The translations under genes and the position numbers were made by a program. From positions 3,101,871 to 3,165,870 of the forward strand of contig CAJNOP010000013.1 in assembly GCA_905250075.1 (NCBI GenBank): 64,000 nt of DNA, read 5' to 3'. Positions 44,721 through 58,619 of the stretch are shown here, piece after piece; the first letter of the stretch is position 1; every line of letters begins with the position of its first letter. The notes below the pieces were generated by a model. It was given only the letters and a program-made list of their open reading frames with translations, was not told the DNA's origin and made no database searches. This DNA is from Rotaria sp. Silwood1. Its lineage: Eukaryota; Rotifera; Eurotatoria; Philodinida; Philodinidae.

Positions 44721-47700
44721 ACCAACGGGTACGTTCAATATGATTCAAATCCTAGATTACAACTGCAGTGCTTCCCTGGTTAATACAAAAAATGGTTAAT
44801 AGTTAAAACTTAAAAATAATAAACAAATCTGATGAGAAGTGATAAGATATTTCATTCAAAACACTAACCTCGATAGAATACAGGAGTTAATTGATGAAAA
44901 TCTGCATAGATATTCGATTCACGAAAATACATGAATAAAAAATGCCTTCATGCCTTACTGCTCACAAGATTTCTCGGGAACAAGCTGTAGAGCTCGAATT
45001 GCATTTATTAGAAAACGAACTTCTTATCAGTTGGAACAAGGAACAGGGTTTTTTTTAATTTTTACTTCGTAGTATTTTTCGAATTATTCACACATCACAA
45101 GTCTGGAAAATTCAGTATATGTCTATAGCATTGACGACTATTATGAGATAATTACTTTTCCTTATCTTTAGGATTATATATATATATATCTGTCGATATA
45201 AAAATTGGTCTGCCGTTTGATCATCCGTCAAGAAAAGTCAATATTGAAAAAAAAACACGCAAGTTTTTATTTTATATAATGTCTTTGTGATTACTTAAAA
45301 TGCAGGTGAAGTATAAATATATTACTAGCCAATAGAAGCACTTATCCATATACGCTAATGAAAAACAAACGACGACAAACAAATAAAGAAAAAAAAAAGG
45401 TGATGATGGAAGTAGTGACGATTATAGTAGCAGCGATGAAGCTTTATATGGTGTTATTTCAAGTGATGAAGATTCTTTTTACATTAGACGATGATGGTTA
45501 ACTTTTAAAATAGTGTAGGTCTTCTTTTTAAAATAAATATTCAAATGAAATGGAAGAACACTTTATATTCTGATCGTCTATACAGTACAGTTAATATTAC
45601 TTCAACTGGTTTTTTCGAAAAAATGGGTAATACAGAACTTGTAACAATTTCATATAAATGAATGGGCTGTAAAAAATATTTTGCTACAAATCTCAGAAAC
45701 CTTTGAGAACCAAAACTATTTTTATAAACTCTTCGTATTTTTAACGGTATTATTAAGTTGTTCAAATTATTTCTTGATTGTATTGGAAACGGTGCATAAG
45801 ACATCTATGGAATCGACTCGAAAAAAATAAATAAAAAATCCTTGATTTTTTTTCTTCTCTAATTTTTGAGGGCACTAGAACGATTTGATTTTTATATGCA
45901 GTCACTTTACAAATATCAAATTAAATATTTGATGGATAAAACCATATTAAGCCATTTTTTCACCGTCTACAGAGAGATACAATACGAAAATCAGTCGTAT
46001 TTGGCCTTGATTCTGTTCGCTGTGTACAACACACTATTTGAGCCGTATATATGTCGTATTCTAATTAAATAACGTCGCAAAACAGTGCATACACGAACCG
46101 ACTGCATGCGATTTTGTTTGACCAAGGCAGTTTTTTTTCGCAATTCTTCAAATCAAATCAGCACGACCGTGAACAATTGTTTGAAAAGGTTTTCTTACTG
46201 TTCGTTAGGTACAATATTAAGGCCATATTTTACTGTCTAGTGAACGATCGAATACTCGATTTTCATATCGTCATCAACTTTGGATGGCATGATAAGATAC
46301 AATATCGTATTACTCTACATGTCAAACGTTAATTTACACCCACAAACTAGATGATACGAGTTTGGCGCCACTTTCAACATATTGTACTTTAGAGCTTCGG
46401 AAATGATAAACATGTCAGATAAAATCTGTCATTAAATCTGAAAGATTCTTGATATAAATGTATTCTAATGTATAGTCCAATTAACTCATAGTTACTATGT
46501 CACGAATAGATTTAGTAATCAAAAAGATTTGAGAAATGAAGTTTGAAAATTAATGTATTTATGCAAATATTTATTTTCAATTTATTTAGTGTTGTTGAAT
46601 AGAATACATGGAGTTAATTATGAAAAACTACTTTTCCAATTTTAGGAAATGTTTTTCCTGAAAATATGTGAAAAAAAAGCTAACTATCATGATTAGAGTC
46701 GTTCATAATCATAGATATGTAATTTTCACTTTGTAAACCATTATAAGGGTTATTTCCTCACTTTGAAGACAAAATTAACCAAGAAAATCCTTTGTACGTA
46801 AGATTTTTTGTTGTTCATTTTTGTTTTCACAATCAGGAAATAATTCTTGGAATGTTCTACTGAGTGAAAATTACATATCTGTGATAATAGACGATTTTAA
46901 TCAGGATTATTTTTTTTTTCGATTATTTCCAGGAAAAACTTCTTTTCAAAAACTCGAAATATAGTTTTTCATAGGTATTCTTTATGTGATCATATATTTT
47001 CATTTAATTTACAGAGAAAAATGTTTTAAATTAATTCATACAGATGCAAATTGAATTTCAACTTCTAAATACTGTTTATGGATAAGTATGTATGTTAAAT
47101 GTTATAGTTGAAATATTTTTATAATTTAAGTAATATTCTATGTTTTTTTTTCATATCATTATTTTGGTAGTTATCAAAAAAATTGTTCATGTACGTTAAA
47201 TAAAATAATATTATTATAAATTCATCGTATTACAGTGCTATTATTTAATTTCGAATGATTTTATTATTATTCTCATCACTAAAACATTTCAGACGTTGAA
47301 ATAGTCTATCGGTTTACTATTATTATATTTGTATAGAACAGTGAATGCTTTGACTCAGGTCTAACTTTTTTCTTTAAACAAATTCATAGTAATAGAAAAA
47401 AACAATTACATTCGCTATAAATAAGTTTTGAAACGTCACATGTAAAACGTTAAAATGATCATAAAATTGAAAAAAACATCAGTACACTCATGTGAACAAT
47501 TTTTTTTTTTCATAGAATCTTCTTAGGTGTCATATGAATATAACTATCATGATAAGTATGTCTGTCTGTCTGTCTCAATACCTAAAAAAAAAACAACATT
47601 GTTCATTCCGAACAATAGTAGGCAAGCAATTGAATATGTTATTGTTATCTTTTCATCTAATCGCCATCGTCAATGCTTGAAGAGTCTTGTTTCGAATCAG

Positions 47701-50385
47701 ACGTTGCACAGCATTTGCTTTTCTCTTTTTGTTTTTATTTGATTAAAACATGCTTCTATACATGAAAGACAATGAGATTCTATTGGAAAGGCTTCATAGC
47801 TTTTCGAAAAAAGCTCTTCAATTTTTGATTATCATATAATGTACTTTTTGCATTTACTCAATATGATAATGATAATCTTGATAGTATTAATTGGTTTTTT
47901 TATTTCAATTCAAGTGTGAATTTTAATTTAACAGAATATGACTGATGGCAATTCCCATTTTACTTTCAATCGCATATGGGTTTGCTCATGTCACCTGCTT
48001 CTATCTCTTCAATCGTATTAAATTATTAATACTCTAAGCTTGGTCAATGAATCTATCTTTTTGTTTTTTTTTGGTAAGCAACTATTGTGTAATGTAAATA
48101 AAGTCTTATTACACTTTTTTAATATTAAAATTACCAATATAAATAACTCTAAGAAAAAATTTTCATTAATATGAAAATTAAAAGTCATGTAGACATATGA
48201 CATGTACATTTTAAGGTTTTCTCACCTTTCCTATCATTAATAATTCAAATGAATCAATCGAAACGGAAAGGAAAAAATCAAATTTTAATTTGAATCAAAG
48301 AAAATAGGCTACTTTTTTTGGTCAATTATGAAAAAATGTCCGCATAGCAGAATCGAGAAAGGGAAGGAAAAGAAAAAGAAAAATGACTGCATCGTAGAAT
48401 CGACAGTGTGGGTGACGACAAGGCTCACAGCTTAATATTTATTCATACATCGAGCTACTTTCATTGATCCTCTTACTATGTCTATCTTCGCATGTTACTA
48501 TAATGCATCCATTCCCGCCTCTCATTCAGCTTTGCCGACGATCATATGAGAACATGAACGTATGATGCATATGAATACAACATTCTTATCTGTGTATATT
48601 ATCAAATTTCTCAATGGTAGAAAAAGAAAAAGAAAATTAAAACTCAATGATAGTTGTTTCAATTGATAGACATTCAGTGTATTCTATATGCGTGAACATT
48701 TCACTTCCACATGATTGCATTCAATCTATTATAACTTAAAACGATAGGAAAAAGGAAATGCACTATGTTACAGAACATGCTTTGCTTTTAAAATATATTT
48801 TTGTTCGATTAACAATGCATGTTTGTTCATCATCTTAACTTGCACTTGCTTGATTGTTGTTTGACCTTGTCTATACAAATCGAAATAGTATGTATTCTGA
48901 ATACTTGTACCGGTATATATAGCAAACATTTACATATCCTTCAATATTTGTCTAAATGTATACAGAAGAAGTATGTACAAGACTTCCTTCCATTTTCATA
49001 CTTCATCTTACAGAGAGACATTGTTCAATGAATAATGTTCAAGTCGGATATTTAATCATTGAATAAATGTTACAATCTGAATGAATCAGATGGCTATCCG
49101 ATAGTATAAAATATGAATGAATTGTTTAGCATCATAACAAAATGATTTGACAAACATTGTACAAGTTAAAAGAAGAAAGTTAAAGAAACAAATTTTTTTT
49201 TCTCATTTCCTTTATCAGAACAGATGTATTTGTATTATGTTATATCTTGTAGAGAAAGTTATGTAATCATTATTGATTAATAACGACGATGACAACAATT
49301 AAAAATTGTGCATGACAATTGTTTGTTCAATCATATTCTAACGAAGGTAATTGTGGCACATATTACAAAAGAAGAAGGTAATCGAGTGTATTCGTGAAAG
49401 AACTTTTTTGATGTTCATGCACTTCATTGGTCATCTTTCGTCGTTATTTCAATTCTCTTTATTCGTCTTCTTCTCATTCTTATAGATCGAAAATTGATTC
49501 TTTCTTGAGAATGATCATGCCGTAATCGGTGACTGCATCATGCTTGATAATAAAAGAAAAAAACAAATCTGTCTTCACGCTCTTTATATGGGAGAATCGA
49601 TGAATGAGATCATTTGGCATATAAAACTTTTCTTTGAGAAAAACAACAAGCTATCATCACGATCAGAAACAGTAACAAGGAAAAAAAAAAGAACTGTTAT
49701 AATCAACCATACTAATTGTGCAATAAATAATCGTCTCGTCTGTATAAGAAATCGTCCAAAGCCCCTTAAGCCTGATTGATAAACGTACGCCAAGAAAGAA
49801 AAAAAAAAGAGGAAGGCAGGCAATCGCGTGAATGACCTCGAGATTCGTCGAGTATATGAAAATAAAATTAAGCTAAACGTCATCGTCATTTTTATTGAGA
49901 TAGTGCAACGATTTATGAATAGATTGATAAATGTTAGTTTTCTTTCATAGAGAATTTTTTTTTATTACACTTTTTATCTATCTAAGACTTTACATAAAAG
50001 GCTAATACATCATCAGACATCATCTTATTTTCCCTAAACTGAGAATCGTTTAAAATACTTTTGACATTTAAATCATTGTGTCTATGCATGCAGTCGTTTG
50101 TATATATTTGTACGCACTCGGACGTCGGTCACCTTCTGTCTGTCTTTTTCTTTTTTTTCTTCTATTTCTATAAATGCTATTGCTCAGAGCGGTATTATGA
50201 GAGACAGAGAGAAAGAGAGACAGAGAAAGGAAATTCGATGATGATGTCTATTCTATGGCATCGTGTGTGCATAGAAAGAAGATTAAGAGGAACAAGAAAG
50301 CTCAAAAATCAGTATAGAGAGAAAGAACGTAGCAATATAACGAACATAATCGTCTCATCTTCTTTCTAGTCGGTAACAATATACA
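44721..50385. other. Gene-poor stretch with coding-like debris
   Basis: No complete gene. Coding-like traces occur at about 45398-45499 (acidic Ser/Asp-rich frame, SSDDYSSSDEALYGVISSDE, ending in a stop) and 45866-46332. A (GTCT)n run lies near 47560. The remainder is AT-rich. Paired antisense frames at 49540-49889 are mutual shadows without domain signal. Confidence 0.45.
45866..46332 (+). pseudogene. Fragmented coding-like sequence, origin unknown
   Basis: Two neighbouring frames, 45866-46072 and 46114-46332, have balanced codons (GAGCCGTATATATGTCG, GGCCATATTTTACTGTC) that differ from the AT-biased host genes. Neither starts with a convincing signal and no splice sites link them. Residues such as YLALILFAVYNTLFEPYICR and LVNDRILDFHIVINFGWHDK suggest a protein-coding past, perhaps a mobile element or a transferred gene. 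I cannot name the family. Confidence 0.3.
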
Positions 50386-53300
50386 ATGATTGATAAGTTA
50401 TTATTTATTTTGATTTGTTTCATTTATCCATTTGTGCATTCAGCAAAAGAAGGTAATTTAAAAAAAAAACAAAAAATAACCGATGTCTTCTAGCAAACTA
50501 AATTTATATATGTATATATATTTTTTTTCTTTTTGATCTATTAGCTGTTTTATGCGATACTCGTGAAGCTCGTGATTATTTAAATTGGTATAAAATTTCA
50601 ACACATGGATATTTCAATGATGGTTGGGGTGAATTAAGTTTCGAAGCTAAAATGTATCCAACATTATTATTATCAACATCATCATCAACATTATGGCGTA
50701 CACAATATGTATGTGATATCACATCGGAACGTCGTGTTGATAATTGGTTACGTTCACCATATTTAAGACGTCAACAAGCACAACGTATTGAAATTGAACT
50801 TGGATTTTCTATACGTGATTGTTCAACATTTCAAACACCAAATGAAATACGTTCATGTCGTGAAACATTTGAACTTTATATACATGAAAATGATAATGAA
50901 GAAAATGAATTTTTATCATCATCATATAAATTAGTTGATATTATTGCTGGAAATCGTTTTACATCGAATACTTATGGTAGTCAAACATCATCACATGGAA
51001 ATAATTTAACAGTTAATGTTAAAACTCGTGGTATATCTGTAAATAAAAATGGTTTTTATATTGCATTTCGTGATCAAGGTGCATGTATATCATTATTATA
51101 TGTTAAAATTTTTTATCGTTTATGTCAAGATATATCTGTTGGTCTTATACATTTTCCCGAAACACCAACTGGATCACATTTAACAGATATTATTGAACGT
51201 CATGGTATATGTACAATGAATTCTAAAATAATTCAAAAACCTATAGGATTTTGTAAAGGCAATGGTGAATGGACATTTCAAGAAACATCATTACATGATA
51301 GTTGTAATTGTCAACAGGGTTATGAACTACTTATTGATAATAATTCGAAGAATAATAGTCTTTTATCTCGTGCCATTTGTAAGGGTATGTAAAGAAATTA
51401 CTCGATTAGAACTAATCAACTACGTTCAGATAATCGTTTTGATTGATTCGTTCGATATAATAGATAGTTGTAAATCATCAAAATGATGTCTCTTGTACCC
51501 TTGAGAAAAGCATTTATGTTATTGTATTGATGACCTTGTACGCTTTCTCATACAATGCATGTCATTGTGTTTCAATTCTTATAATTAAATTAGCCTGTCT
51601 TTTATTCATTTTACAGATGAATAGAAACAATCGGTTTTTTTTTCCTTACGTTCAACTCTCCTATTGCACACTTTTTTTCATGTATCATTATACATGGTGT
51701 AATGCTTTTATTATATCATCTTCATTTACTAAAACTATGTAGTATAGATTTTTATTTCCTTGTTGTGTTTTTCAGTTTGTCCAATAGGTACATATAAATT
51801 AACAATAAGTAATAATGATCGTTGTGAACAATGTCCATTGAATAGCCATACAACAAGTAAAGGTTCATCATTATGCATTTGTAGTGATGGCTTTTTTCGT
51901 TTGAATTCATCAATATTTAATTCAGCATGTATCGGTAAATACTCATAAATCTATTCATATAAATTTTGAATTATTTATTTAAATCAATAGAAAGTCCAAA
52001 TCAGCCAGAAAATGTAACAATAGACAATATTGATCAAAATTCAGTTCGAATCTCTTGGAAACAATCATATGGTAATGTTTATCATATTGAATGTAGTCAT
52101 TTCATACCATGTGAATCATATATAACCTATGAGCCAAATCGAACATTTATAAATGGTTCAAGGTACTGACAAACACTATTTTCTTTTTTTTTTAAAAAGA
52201 AAGCTTGTATTTTGACATAGTGTAAGAATTTCGGGTCTTGATGATCGTACAAATTATAAGATAAAATTATTTTCTGAACACATATCAACACATTTATTTA
52301 GTAAACCTATTGATTTATCGTTTACAACAAAACGACCAAGTAGGAAAAGAAAATTTTCTTTTTCAAAAAAAAAAAAAAAAAAAAAATTTTTTTTCCAAGT
52401 ATCTCAACAAATTCGTGATATAAATATTCGACGAATAACATTTGATACAATTGTCATAACATGGTTATCAAATGATTTTGATCAATATCAAATACGTTAT
52501 TGGTCATTAATTGATGAAAATAAAAAAATTCTTGTAACACTTTTAGTAAATAATTTTACATTAATAACAACAACTGATAATTATAAATTTCAAATACGAG
52601 CTCATAATAAACTTGGTTGGACTTTTTATACACAAGAAAAATTAATTTCATTACATTCAATAACAGTTGATAAATCTTTAACATCAGATCTAACAACAAA
52701 TAAACATATTCTTATATTTGGTCCATTAATTATTCTTGTATTAATAATTATTGTTATTATTTTAGCATTTATTTATTTTAAAAAGTAAGATTGAATTAAA
52801 TGATAAATTAAGTAAATTTAGGTTTTCTTTTTAATTTGTTCATAGAACACATTTATGTCAATTAAAAACAGCAAGTGACTGTGAATCATTAGATTATCAA
52901 AAACGACAAGGTCAGTATAGAGCCTAAAAAAAATGAGATATGACCTATTATAAATACTTATCGATCAATGATGTTATATTCTACCAATAATCTAATAAAC
53001 TTAAATATAAGAGATTAGATTGCCTAATGCTCTGTAGACTATGTATATGTATTTCATTTATCTTTCTCGTTTCATTTCTAGTAAGTGGTCATTATGGACC
53101 TGATGCATTCTTCAATTCAGGCTGTAAGTATTCATTGACATTTTACTGTAAGGACAGATGATGAAGATAAATTGATTGAACAGTTAATTTGTTCATCTTT
53201 TCTGCACGATCAAGAAGGATAAACATTTTGAGTTTGATCTATAAGTGCTCTCTCCATATTTCAGGGACAGCTCCATTATGGCCTTCAATTACAACAACAG

Positions 53301-56300
53301 CTAAGACTTATATTGATCCTCATACAGTCTGTTTTTTTATTATTAACTATAAAGTCAATTCTATCATATATATATCTATATTTAGTATGAAGATCCAACT
53401 AAAGCAGTCAAGGATTTTGCACGTGAACTTGATCCAAATTTAATTGTCATTGAATCCGTCATTGGTGGAGGTACGTACATAATCATATATATATATCTAT
53501 ATGCATGCAAGTAAAAAGTCTCTATTTCTTACGTAACAATATTCATCATTTTTATGTAAGAGAAATTAAGAATTCCATTTGATACTAATGAATCAAGACA
53601 TCGTTTCATGAGCCTCTATTATCCTATCGTAGATCATTAAAAAGCAAGGAAAAGATATCGTGTGTATGTGTGTGTGTGTGTGTTAATTGCATGATCATCA
53701 TCAAGTTCTTTTTTTGTTCTTCAATAAAAATAGGAGAATTTGGTGATGTCTGTCGTGGCAAATTACGTACAACAAATATGATGAAAGATATTCTTGTAGC
53801 AATAAAAACATTAAAACAAGGTGCAACAGATAAAACTCGTTTAGATTTTTTATCTGAAGCGAGTATTATGGGACAATTTGATAATGAAAATGTTATTTAT
53901 TTGGAAGGTGTTGTTACAAAACATCATCCAATTATGATTGTAACTGAATATATGGAAAATGGTTCATTAGATACTTATCTTCGAGTAAATTTAAAAAAAA
54001 AAGACCAAACTAAATTAAATTATTATGTTATTTATATAAATTATTTTAGGCAAATGAAGGAAATAAATGTCTTGATGCATTACAATTAACACGTATGTTA
54101 TGTGGTATTGCATCCGGAATGAAATATTTATCAGAAATGAAATATATTCATCGAGTAAATTGAATAGAAAAGAAACAATCAAAATGCATAAGAGTCATTT
54201 TTGAGTCATTCTTAGTTTTCCTACAATCATATATTACGTAGTGCAGAATTTCACGAAGAAGTTTTGAGGAAAAAAATAAGTCTATTATTGAAATACCTCG
54301 ATCCACTCTTGCTGAAAAAATTGATAGTCATTTTTATACTATAAATGGATAATTCATGTATACAACGATGGGTTACATCAATTTTCCTACAAAAAACTAT
54401 GTTAAATAACTATTTATTCCATATTATATTTTTAGTAAAAGTTTCAACTCAAACAGTTGAAGTGTTACTGAGTAATGACGCAAAGTATGGGAGTCATTTA
54501 GTTCTGCTTACTATTTGCTCAATATCTCGATGCTTCTTTTGAGATGGTGTCATTAGCCTATAAGCTCAATCATAGTGTGATCAATAAAACATGACTTGAG
54601 CCTCATTTTGGTACCAAAACATTAAATAATCGATCTGTTGTTGAACCGAGAATGAGTGAACAAGAATGCTTGAGCAATCCAAAGCGATGGATTTATGATC
54701 ACTAGACGACCTTGAAAACTTTATATCTCAGAAAATAAAAAATCATGTCACCAAATTTCAATGCTAGTAGAGTACATCAAGAGCTACAAGGCGACGCATA
54801 ATTTGGTCTGAAAAGTATAGTCATATGTTCAGAGTCGAAATCCTTTTGTTCAAATAAGTGAAAGTGGCCATGTGTTCATTGATATCTGCTGATTTTTATC
54901 AGATTCGTTACTTTTTCAGTCAAAACAAATAGAACATTTGCAATAAACATTAACAACTGAGTTCACCTATCTATATATTTTAAATGGCATGGACAACTTC
55001 TACTTTCCTCAAAAACTCACCTCTGGTCCCTGTCAAAATTCAGCCAAAAATGAAGCCAGTCATATTGCCATTGTTAATGCATAGTCATCTGTTTTTTTTT
55101 ATGCTCTATTATTATTCTACATGATCAGAACTTGTTTTTTTCTTTGGTCAAAGGAGATCTTGATTGACTTCATTTTGTTTTCGCGTTCTGACTAGGACCT
55201 CAGTTAAAGTTTTTGAGGCAAAAAAAGTATGAAGAAAAAGTATGAAACACATATCAGTGGACTCAGTTTTCTGTGCTAGCAGAAGTAAACAAAGAACTAA
55301 ATGATTCTTATACACATTTCGAACAATGTTTCATCACTTCAACTGTTCCAGCTGAGATTTTTACTAAACGTATAATAAACAATAGGTCATCGTTTGTCTG
55401 ATATTTCTATGTAGAAGCATGTGTTTTGACTCTTCGGAAATAGCTTTATTTTATTATCAAACGATTCCTCATGATATTCTGCATCGAGCAAATCATGCAA
55501 ATAAACAAATCTGAAGATAGATCATAAACGGCTCTTATGCACATTTATACTTTAATTTGAAAAAAATTGTCGTGTCTTTTTTTCCGTTTAATAGGATTTA
55601 GCAGCACGAAATATTCTTGTTAATAAAGATCTCGTATGTAAAGTTGCTGATTTTGGTTTAAGTCGTGAAATCGATGAAGACGATAGTTATACAACAAAAG
55701 GTGGAAAAATTCCCATACGTTGGACAGCTATTGAAGCAATTGATTATCGAAAATTTACATCAGCATCTGATGTATGGAGTTTTGGTGTATTATGTTGGGA
55801 AGTTATTTCATTTGGTGAAAGACCATATTGGAATTGGTCAAATCAAGATGTGATTAAAGCAATTAAAAGTTCTTTTCGTCTTCCACCACCTATGGTCCGT
55901 CATTAAAAAAAATTTTTTTTCATGAAAATGTTATTGTTTTTAGAATTGTCCTGATGTACTTTATAAATTAATGCTTGCATGTTGGAATGAACAATATTTA
56001 GAACGACCAAAGTTTAGTGATATTGTACAACAGTTAACACAATATATTCAATTACCAAATCAACTTTTTCCACTAGCCAAACAGAGGTAAGGAGACTGTT
56101 GATTATAGACTTTAATCTTTTATTTATTTAATGAAAGATCGAAAAGTAATTTGAAAAAACCTTCGTTCATTTTTCTTCAGCTTATTAAAGAATCTGCAGA
56201 AATTTGAAAACATTGAGCTAGAATTATGACTTCCAAAATTTTCGTAAGATGTCTGATTTAAGAATTCTGAAACTGCTTTTTCGACATCTGTAAATTGAGC

Positions 56301-58619
56301 TTGGATGAGGTTTGGCACGCCAAAGGTTTATCTAAAGCACAAACGGGAATTATCTCAAATACAGCGAATAAAAGAGCAAATATTTTTCTATAAAATAGTA
56401 TACTTATGATTAGTTTGGTGTAAGTCATTGGTTACCAGTAATTGTTTCGATAAGATACACCGTGTCAGTTTTCTGGATTTCTATGGAAAACGGACTTGCA
56501 AAATAAGGTCGGTCAATGTCGAATAATTGGTCTGAAACTCTTGATTCTTAAAGTACTTTATATAGAACAGTTTCGTCTTGAATTCTATGCAAAAAAAATC
56601 AGTTAATACAATTTCTGTAGGATAAAAATGTCAATTACTATGTAGTTTCTCTTGCTAACCACAGAGATATTGTTTTGGGCAGATTTCTTTACTCTCATTT
56701 TACTTAGTCTTTCAGAAATACAATAAGAAAACAGTTCGTGTACTATAATGAAACATTTTTCAAATATAGTCTTTGATTGTATATCAACAAAGTCTATGAC
56801 ACGCAGGGTATAGTGTGCATTTTTTCGAATGGCAAGCGGACATTGAGTTTCTTGCTCGGAAACGGATTTCTCTGCTCAGAAATGATTGGCTATGACGCAG
56901 AAATTTTTTTTGTCAAAGTTTTTTTTTTTTTGTTACAAATCATTCTATGCAATTTAATGCGTTGATTTTGAATATAGAATTTTTTCTCGATTAAATGTGT
57001 TTTCAAAGCAAGAAAAACTGAAAAACCTAGGTTCTTTGTAAATCCACTATACAGCAAGGATTATTGGCACTAGCAAGGATTAGAGATAGTAGATAGAAAG
57101 ACATTCTGGAGAGGTCTGAAGGTTGGATATAGGTGAATTGCCTATGTTTCAGGAGTAGCCAAATGAACGCCATTGCCGAAAAACATATTGTATTTTTTTC
57201 GTAGAAATGAAACATATAAAGTAAAAATTATTTTTTACCGTTATATAGACCTCAGCTTGGAGGTTCAGAAAATGTACTTGATTTTTCTGCCCAACAGTTT
57301 AGTTTTGTCAGATATCAATTTTTCCGCTTCTCTTCAGGATTTTCAGATTAATTTTCAGGCAACTTTATATGTAAACCTTGAAAAAACGTGTTTTTTATTT
57401 TTAGTCAAATGTTCGCCTTGGTGCACACTGTGAAGATGGTGTTGATAAGATATCTGTCCAAGTCTTAGAAAGTGAGGATTTCTACCCTATATACTTTCTC
57501 ACTCTTGCTAGATTGTACTACACCAAACCGGTAATATAATGTGTGCAGTACAAAAGATTATTGCTGCATAAATTGTCAATTTGCCTTGTCTATACTTAAT
57601 TTTTGCCTCTCTAAAAAGTCGATTAGTGTTTTCAATTTTCTGCCAGTTCCTTTAAGAAGCTGACAAAAATGAATTTACATTTTGTCGAATTACTTTTTTA
57701 CGATCATTCGCTACTCTAATTAAAATCAACTTTCATTCATATAATAATTATTGTCAGCGGGAGAAATATTTCTGATAGGTGATGTCATAAAACATTTACA
57801 TTTATCACAGCATAAATCTATTAAATATGGAGTTCAAATTACGGCTCTAAAAATCAGTCTATTTATGAAACTATTGAATTATTCAAACGAGAATATTTTT
57901 CTAAGAATAACTATTTGATACTTATATAGCAATGACACTCCCACAACGATAATAACAGCCACTCGGGTGGTCTACAACAGTATTGTATACTGTCGTTTCA
58001 TACAGTGTGTGGTCGTAAATTGACGTTTCGTAGGTGGGATATTAAGATATCATATTTTATCGTATAGTGCACAGTTGATAATGATCTGAAAGTCGAGTAT
58101 TTGATCGTTTGTAACGCAGAGAAGTACGGTCGTAGTAATACTGCGCCTACCTAACGGTCATTAACGACTGTATTTATTTGACCTGGAACACTAATAATGA
58201 ATGCATAATATTACACAGTTAAAAGAAACACATGAAACAATTCCAACGGTCATAATGAACTTATATTTCATAGAAAAAAATGTTTTATATTTAAGAAAAA
58301 TTTAATCCGATAATTTTTATATTAAAGATTCATCTTTGTCAATCATCCAGATCAACCCAATATTACTCAAGTAACATCAATTATTGATTGGCTTCATAAT
58401 CTTCAACTTGATCGTTTAATATGTATATTCATTAATGCTGGTTATACAAATCTTTCACAAATATGTCATTTTAATTCATCAGATTTAAAGATTTTTATTG
58501 GTAATAATGTTACACATGATGAACAAATTCGTCTATTAGATAGTTTAGATCGTATACAATCCGAACTTTTATTAATATCATCGAAATCATTATTGACTAG
58601 TGAAGGTTATCTAGTATAA
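50386..58619 (+). CDS. EPH: Eph receptor tyrosine kinase, 15 exons
   Basis: Exons 50386-50452, 50545-51384, 51776-51934, 51991-52162, 52221-52339, 52400-52784, 52846-52910, 53082-53123, 53265-53326, 53386-53470, 53734-53984, 54050-54154, 55595-55894, 55944-56086, 58328-58619 give 1028 aa. Order: signal peptide (1-19), ephrin-binding domain (about 26-205; [36 protein letters not shown]), Cys-rich region, two fibronectin III domains (355-550), membrane segment (556-578), juxtamembrane TYIDPHTYEDP with the two regulatory tyrosines, kinase (655-915) and SAM (945-1010), ending GYLV. Catalytic residues are all present: GGGEFGDV loop, VAIK lysine, IHRDLAARN and DFG. It should be an active receptor for membrane-bound ephrins in cell guidance and adhesion. 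The Cys-rich region is short. Introns 12 (1440 bp) and 14 (2241 bp) are large. Confidence 0.97.
53659..53682. repeat. (TG)n microsatellite in Eph intron 10
   Basis: A TGTGTATGTGTGTGTGTGTG run shortly upstream of the acceptor of the first kinase exon (53734). Confidence 0.7.
54155..55594. other. Eph intron 12, long, no gene
   Basis: A 1440-bp intron separating the codons for HR and D of the catalytic HRD motif. No nested gene or clear terminal repeats are found. The frame at 54345-54542 is not credible. Confidence 0.5.
56087..58327. other. Eph intron 14, long, repeat-bearing
   Basis: A 2241-bp intron between the kinase C-lobe and the SAM exon. It contains repeat family C at about 56610-56815. 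About 57940-58180 is less AT-rich and has a near-palindrome, CAGTATTGTATACTG, but I cannot define an element. No nested gene is seen. Confidence 0.5.
56610..56815. repeat. Dispersed repeat family C, copy 2 (Eph intron)
   Basis: Partner of about 16346-16560. TCTGTAGGATAAAAATG, CTTTCAGAAATACAATAAG and ACTATAATGAAACAT occur in the same order and spacing as the corresponding words in the RapGEF copy. Confidence 0.55.

Noticed and set aside
46738..46752. Possible CArG box (CCATTATAAGGG)
   Set aside because: The AT core is seven rather than six bases and it lies far from any gene start, so it is not a canonical SRF site.
49540..49889. Opposed frames on both strands
   Set aside because: Mutual shadows; the minus translation is a Phe/Leu-rich artefact and neither frame has domain or splice support.
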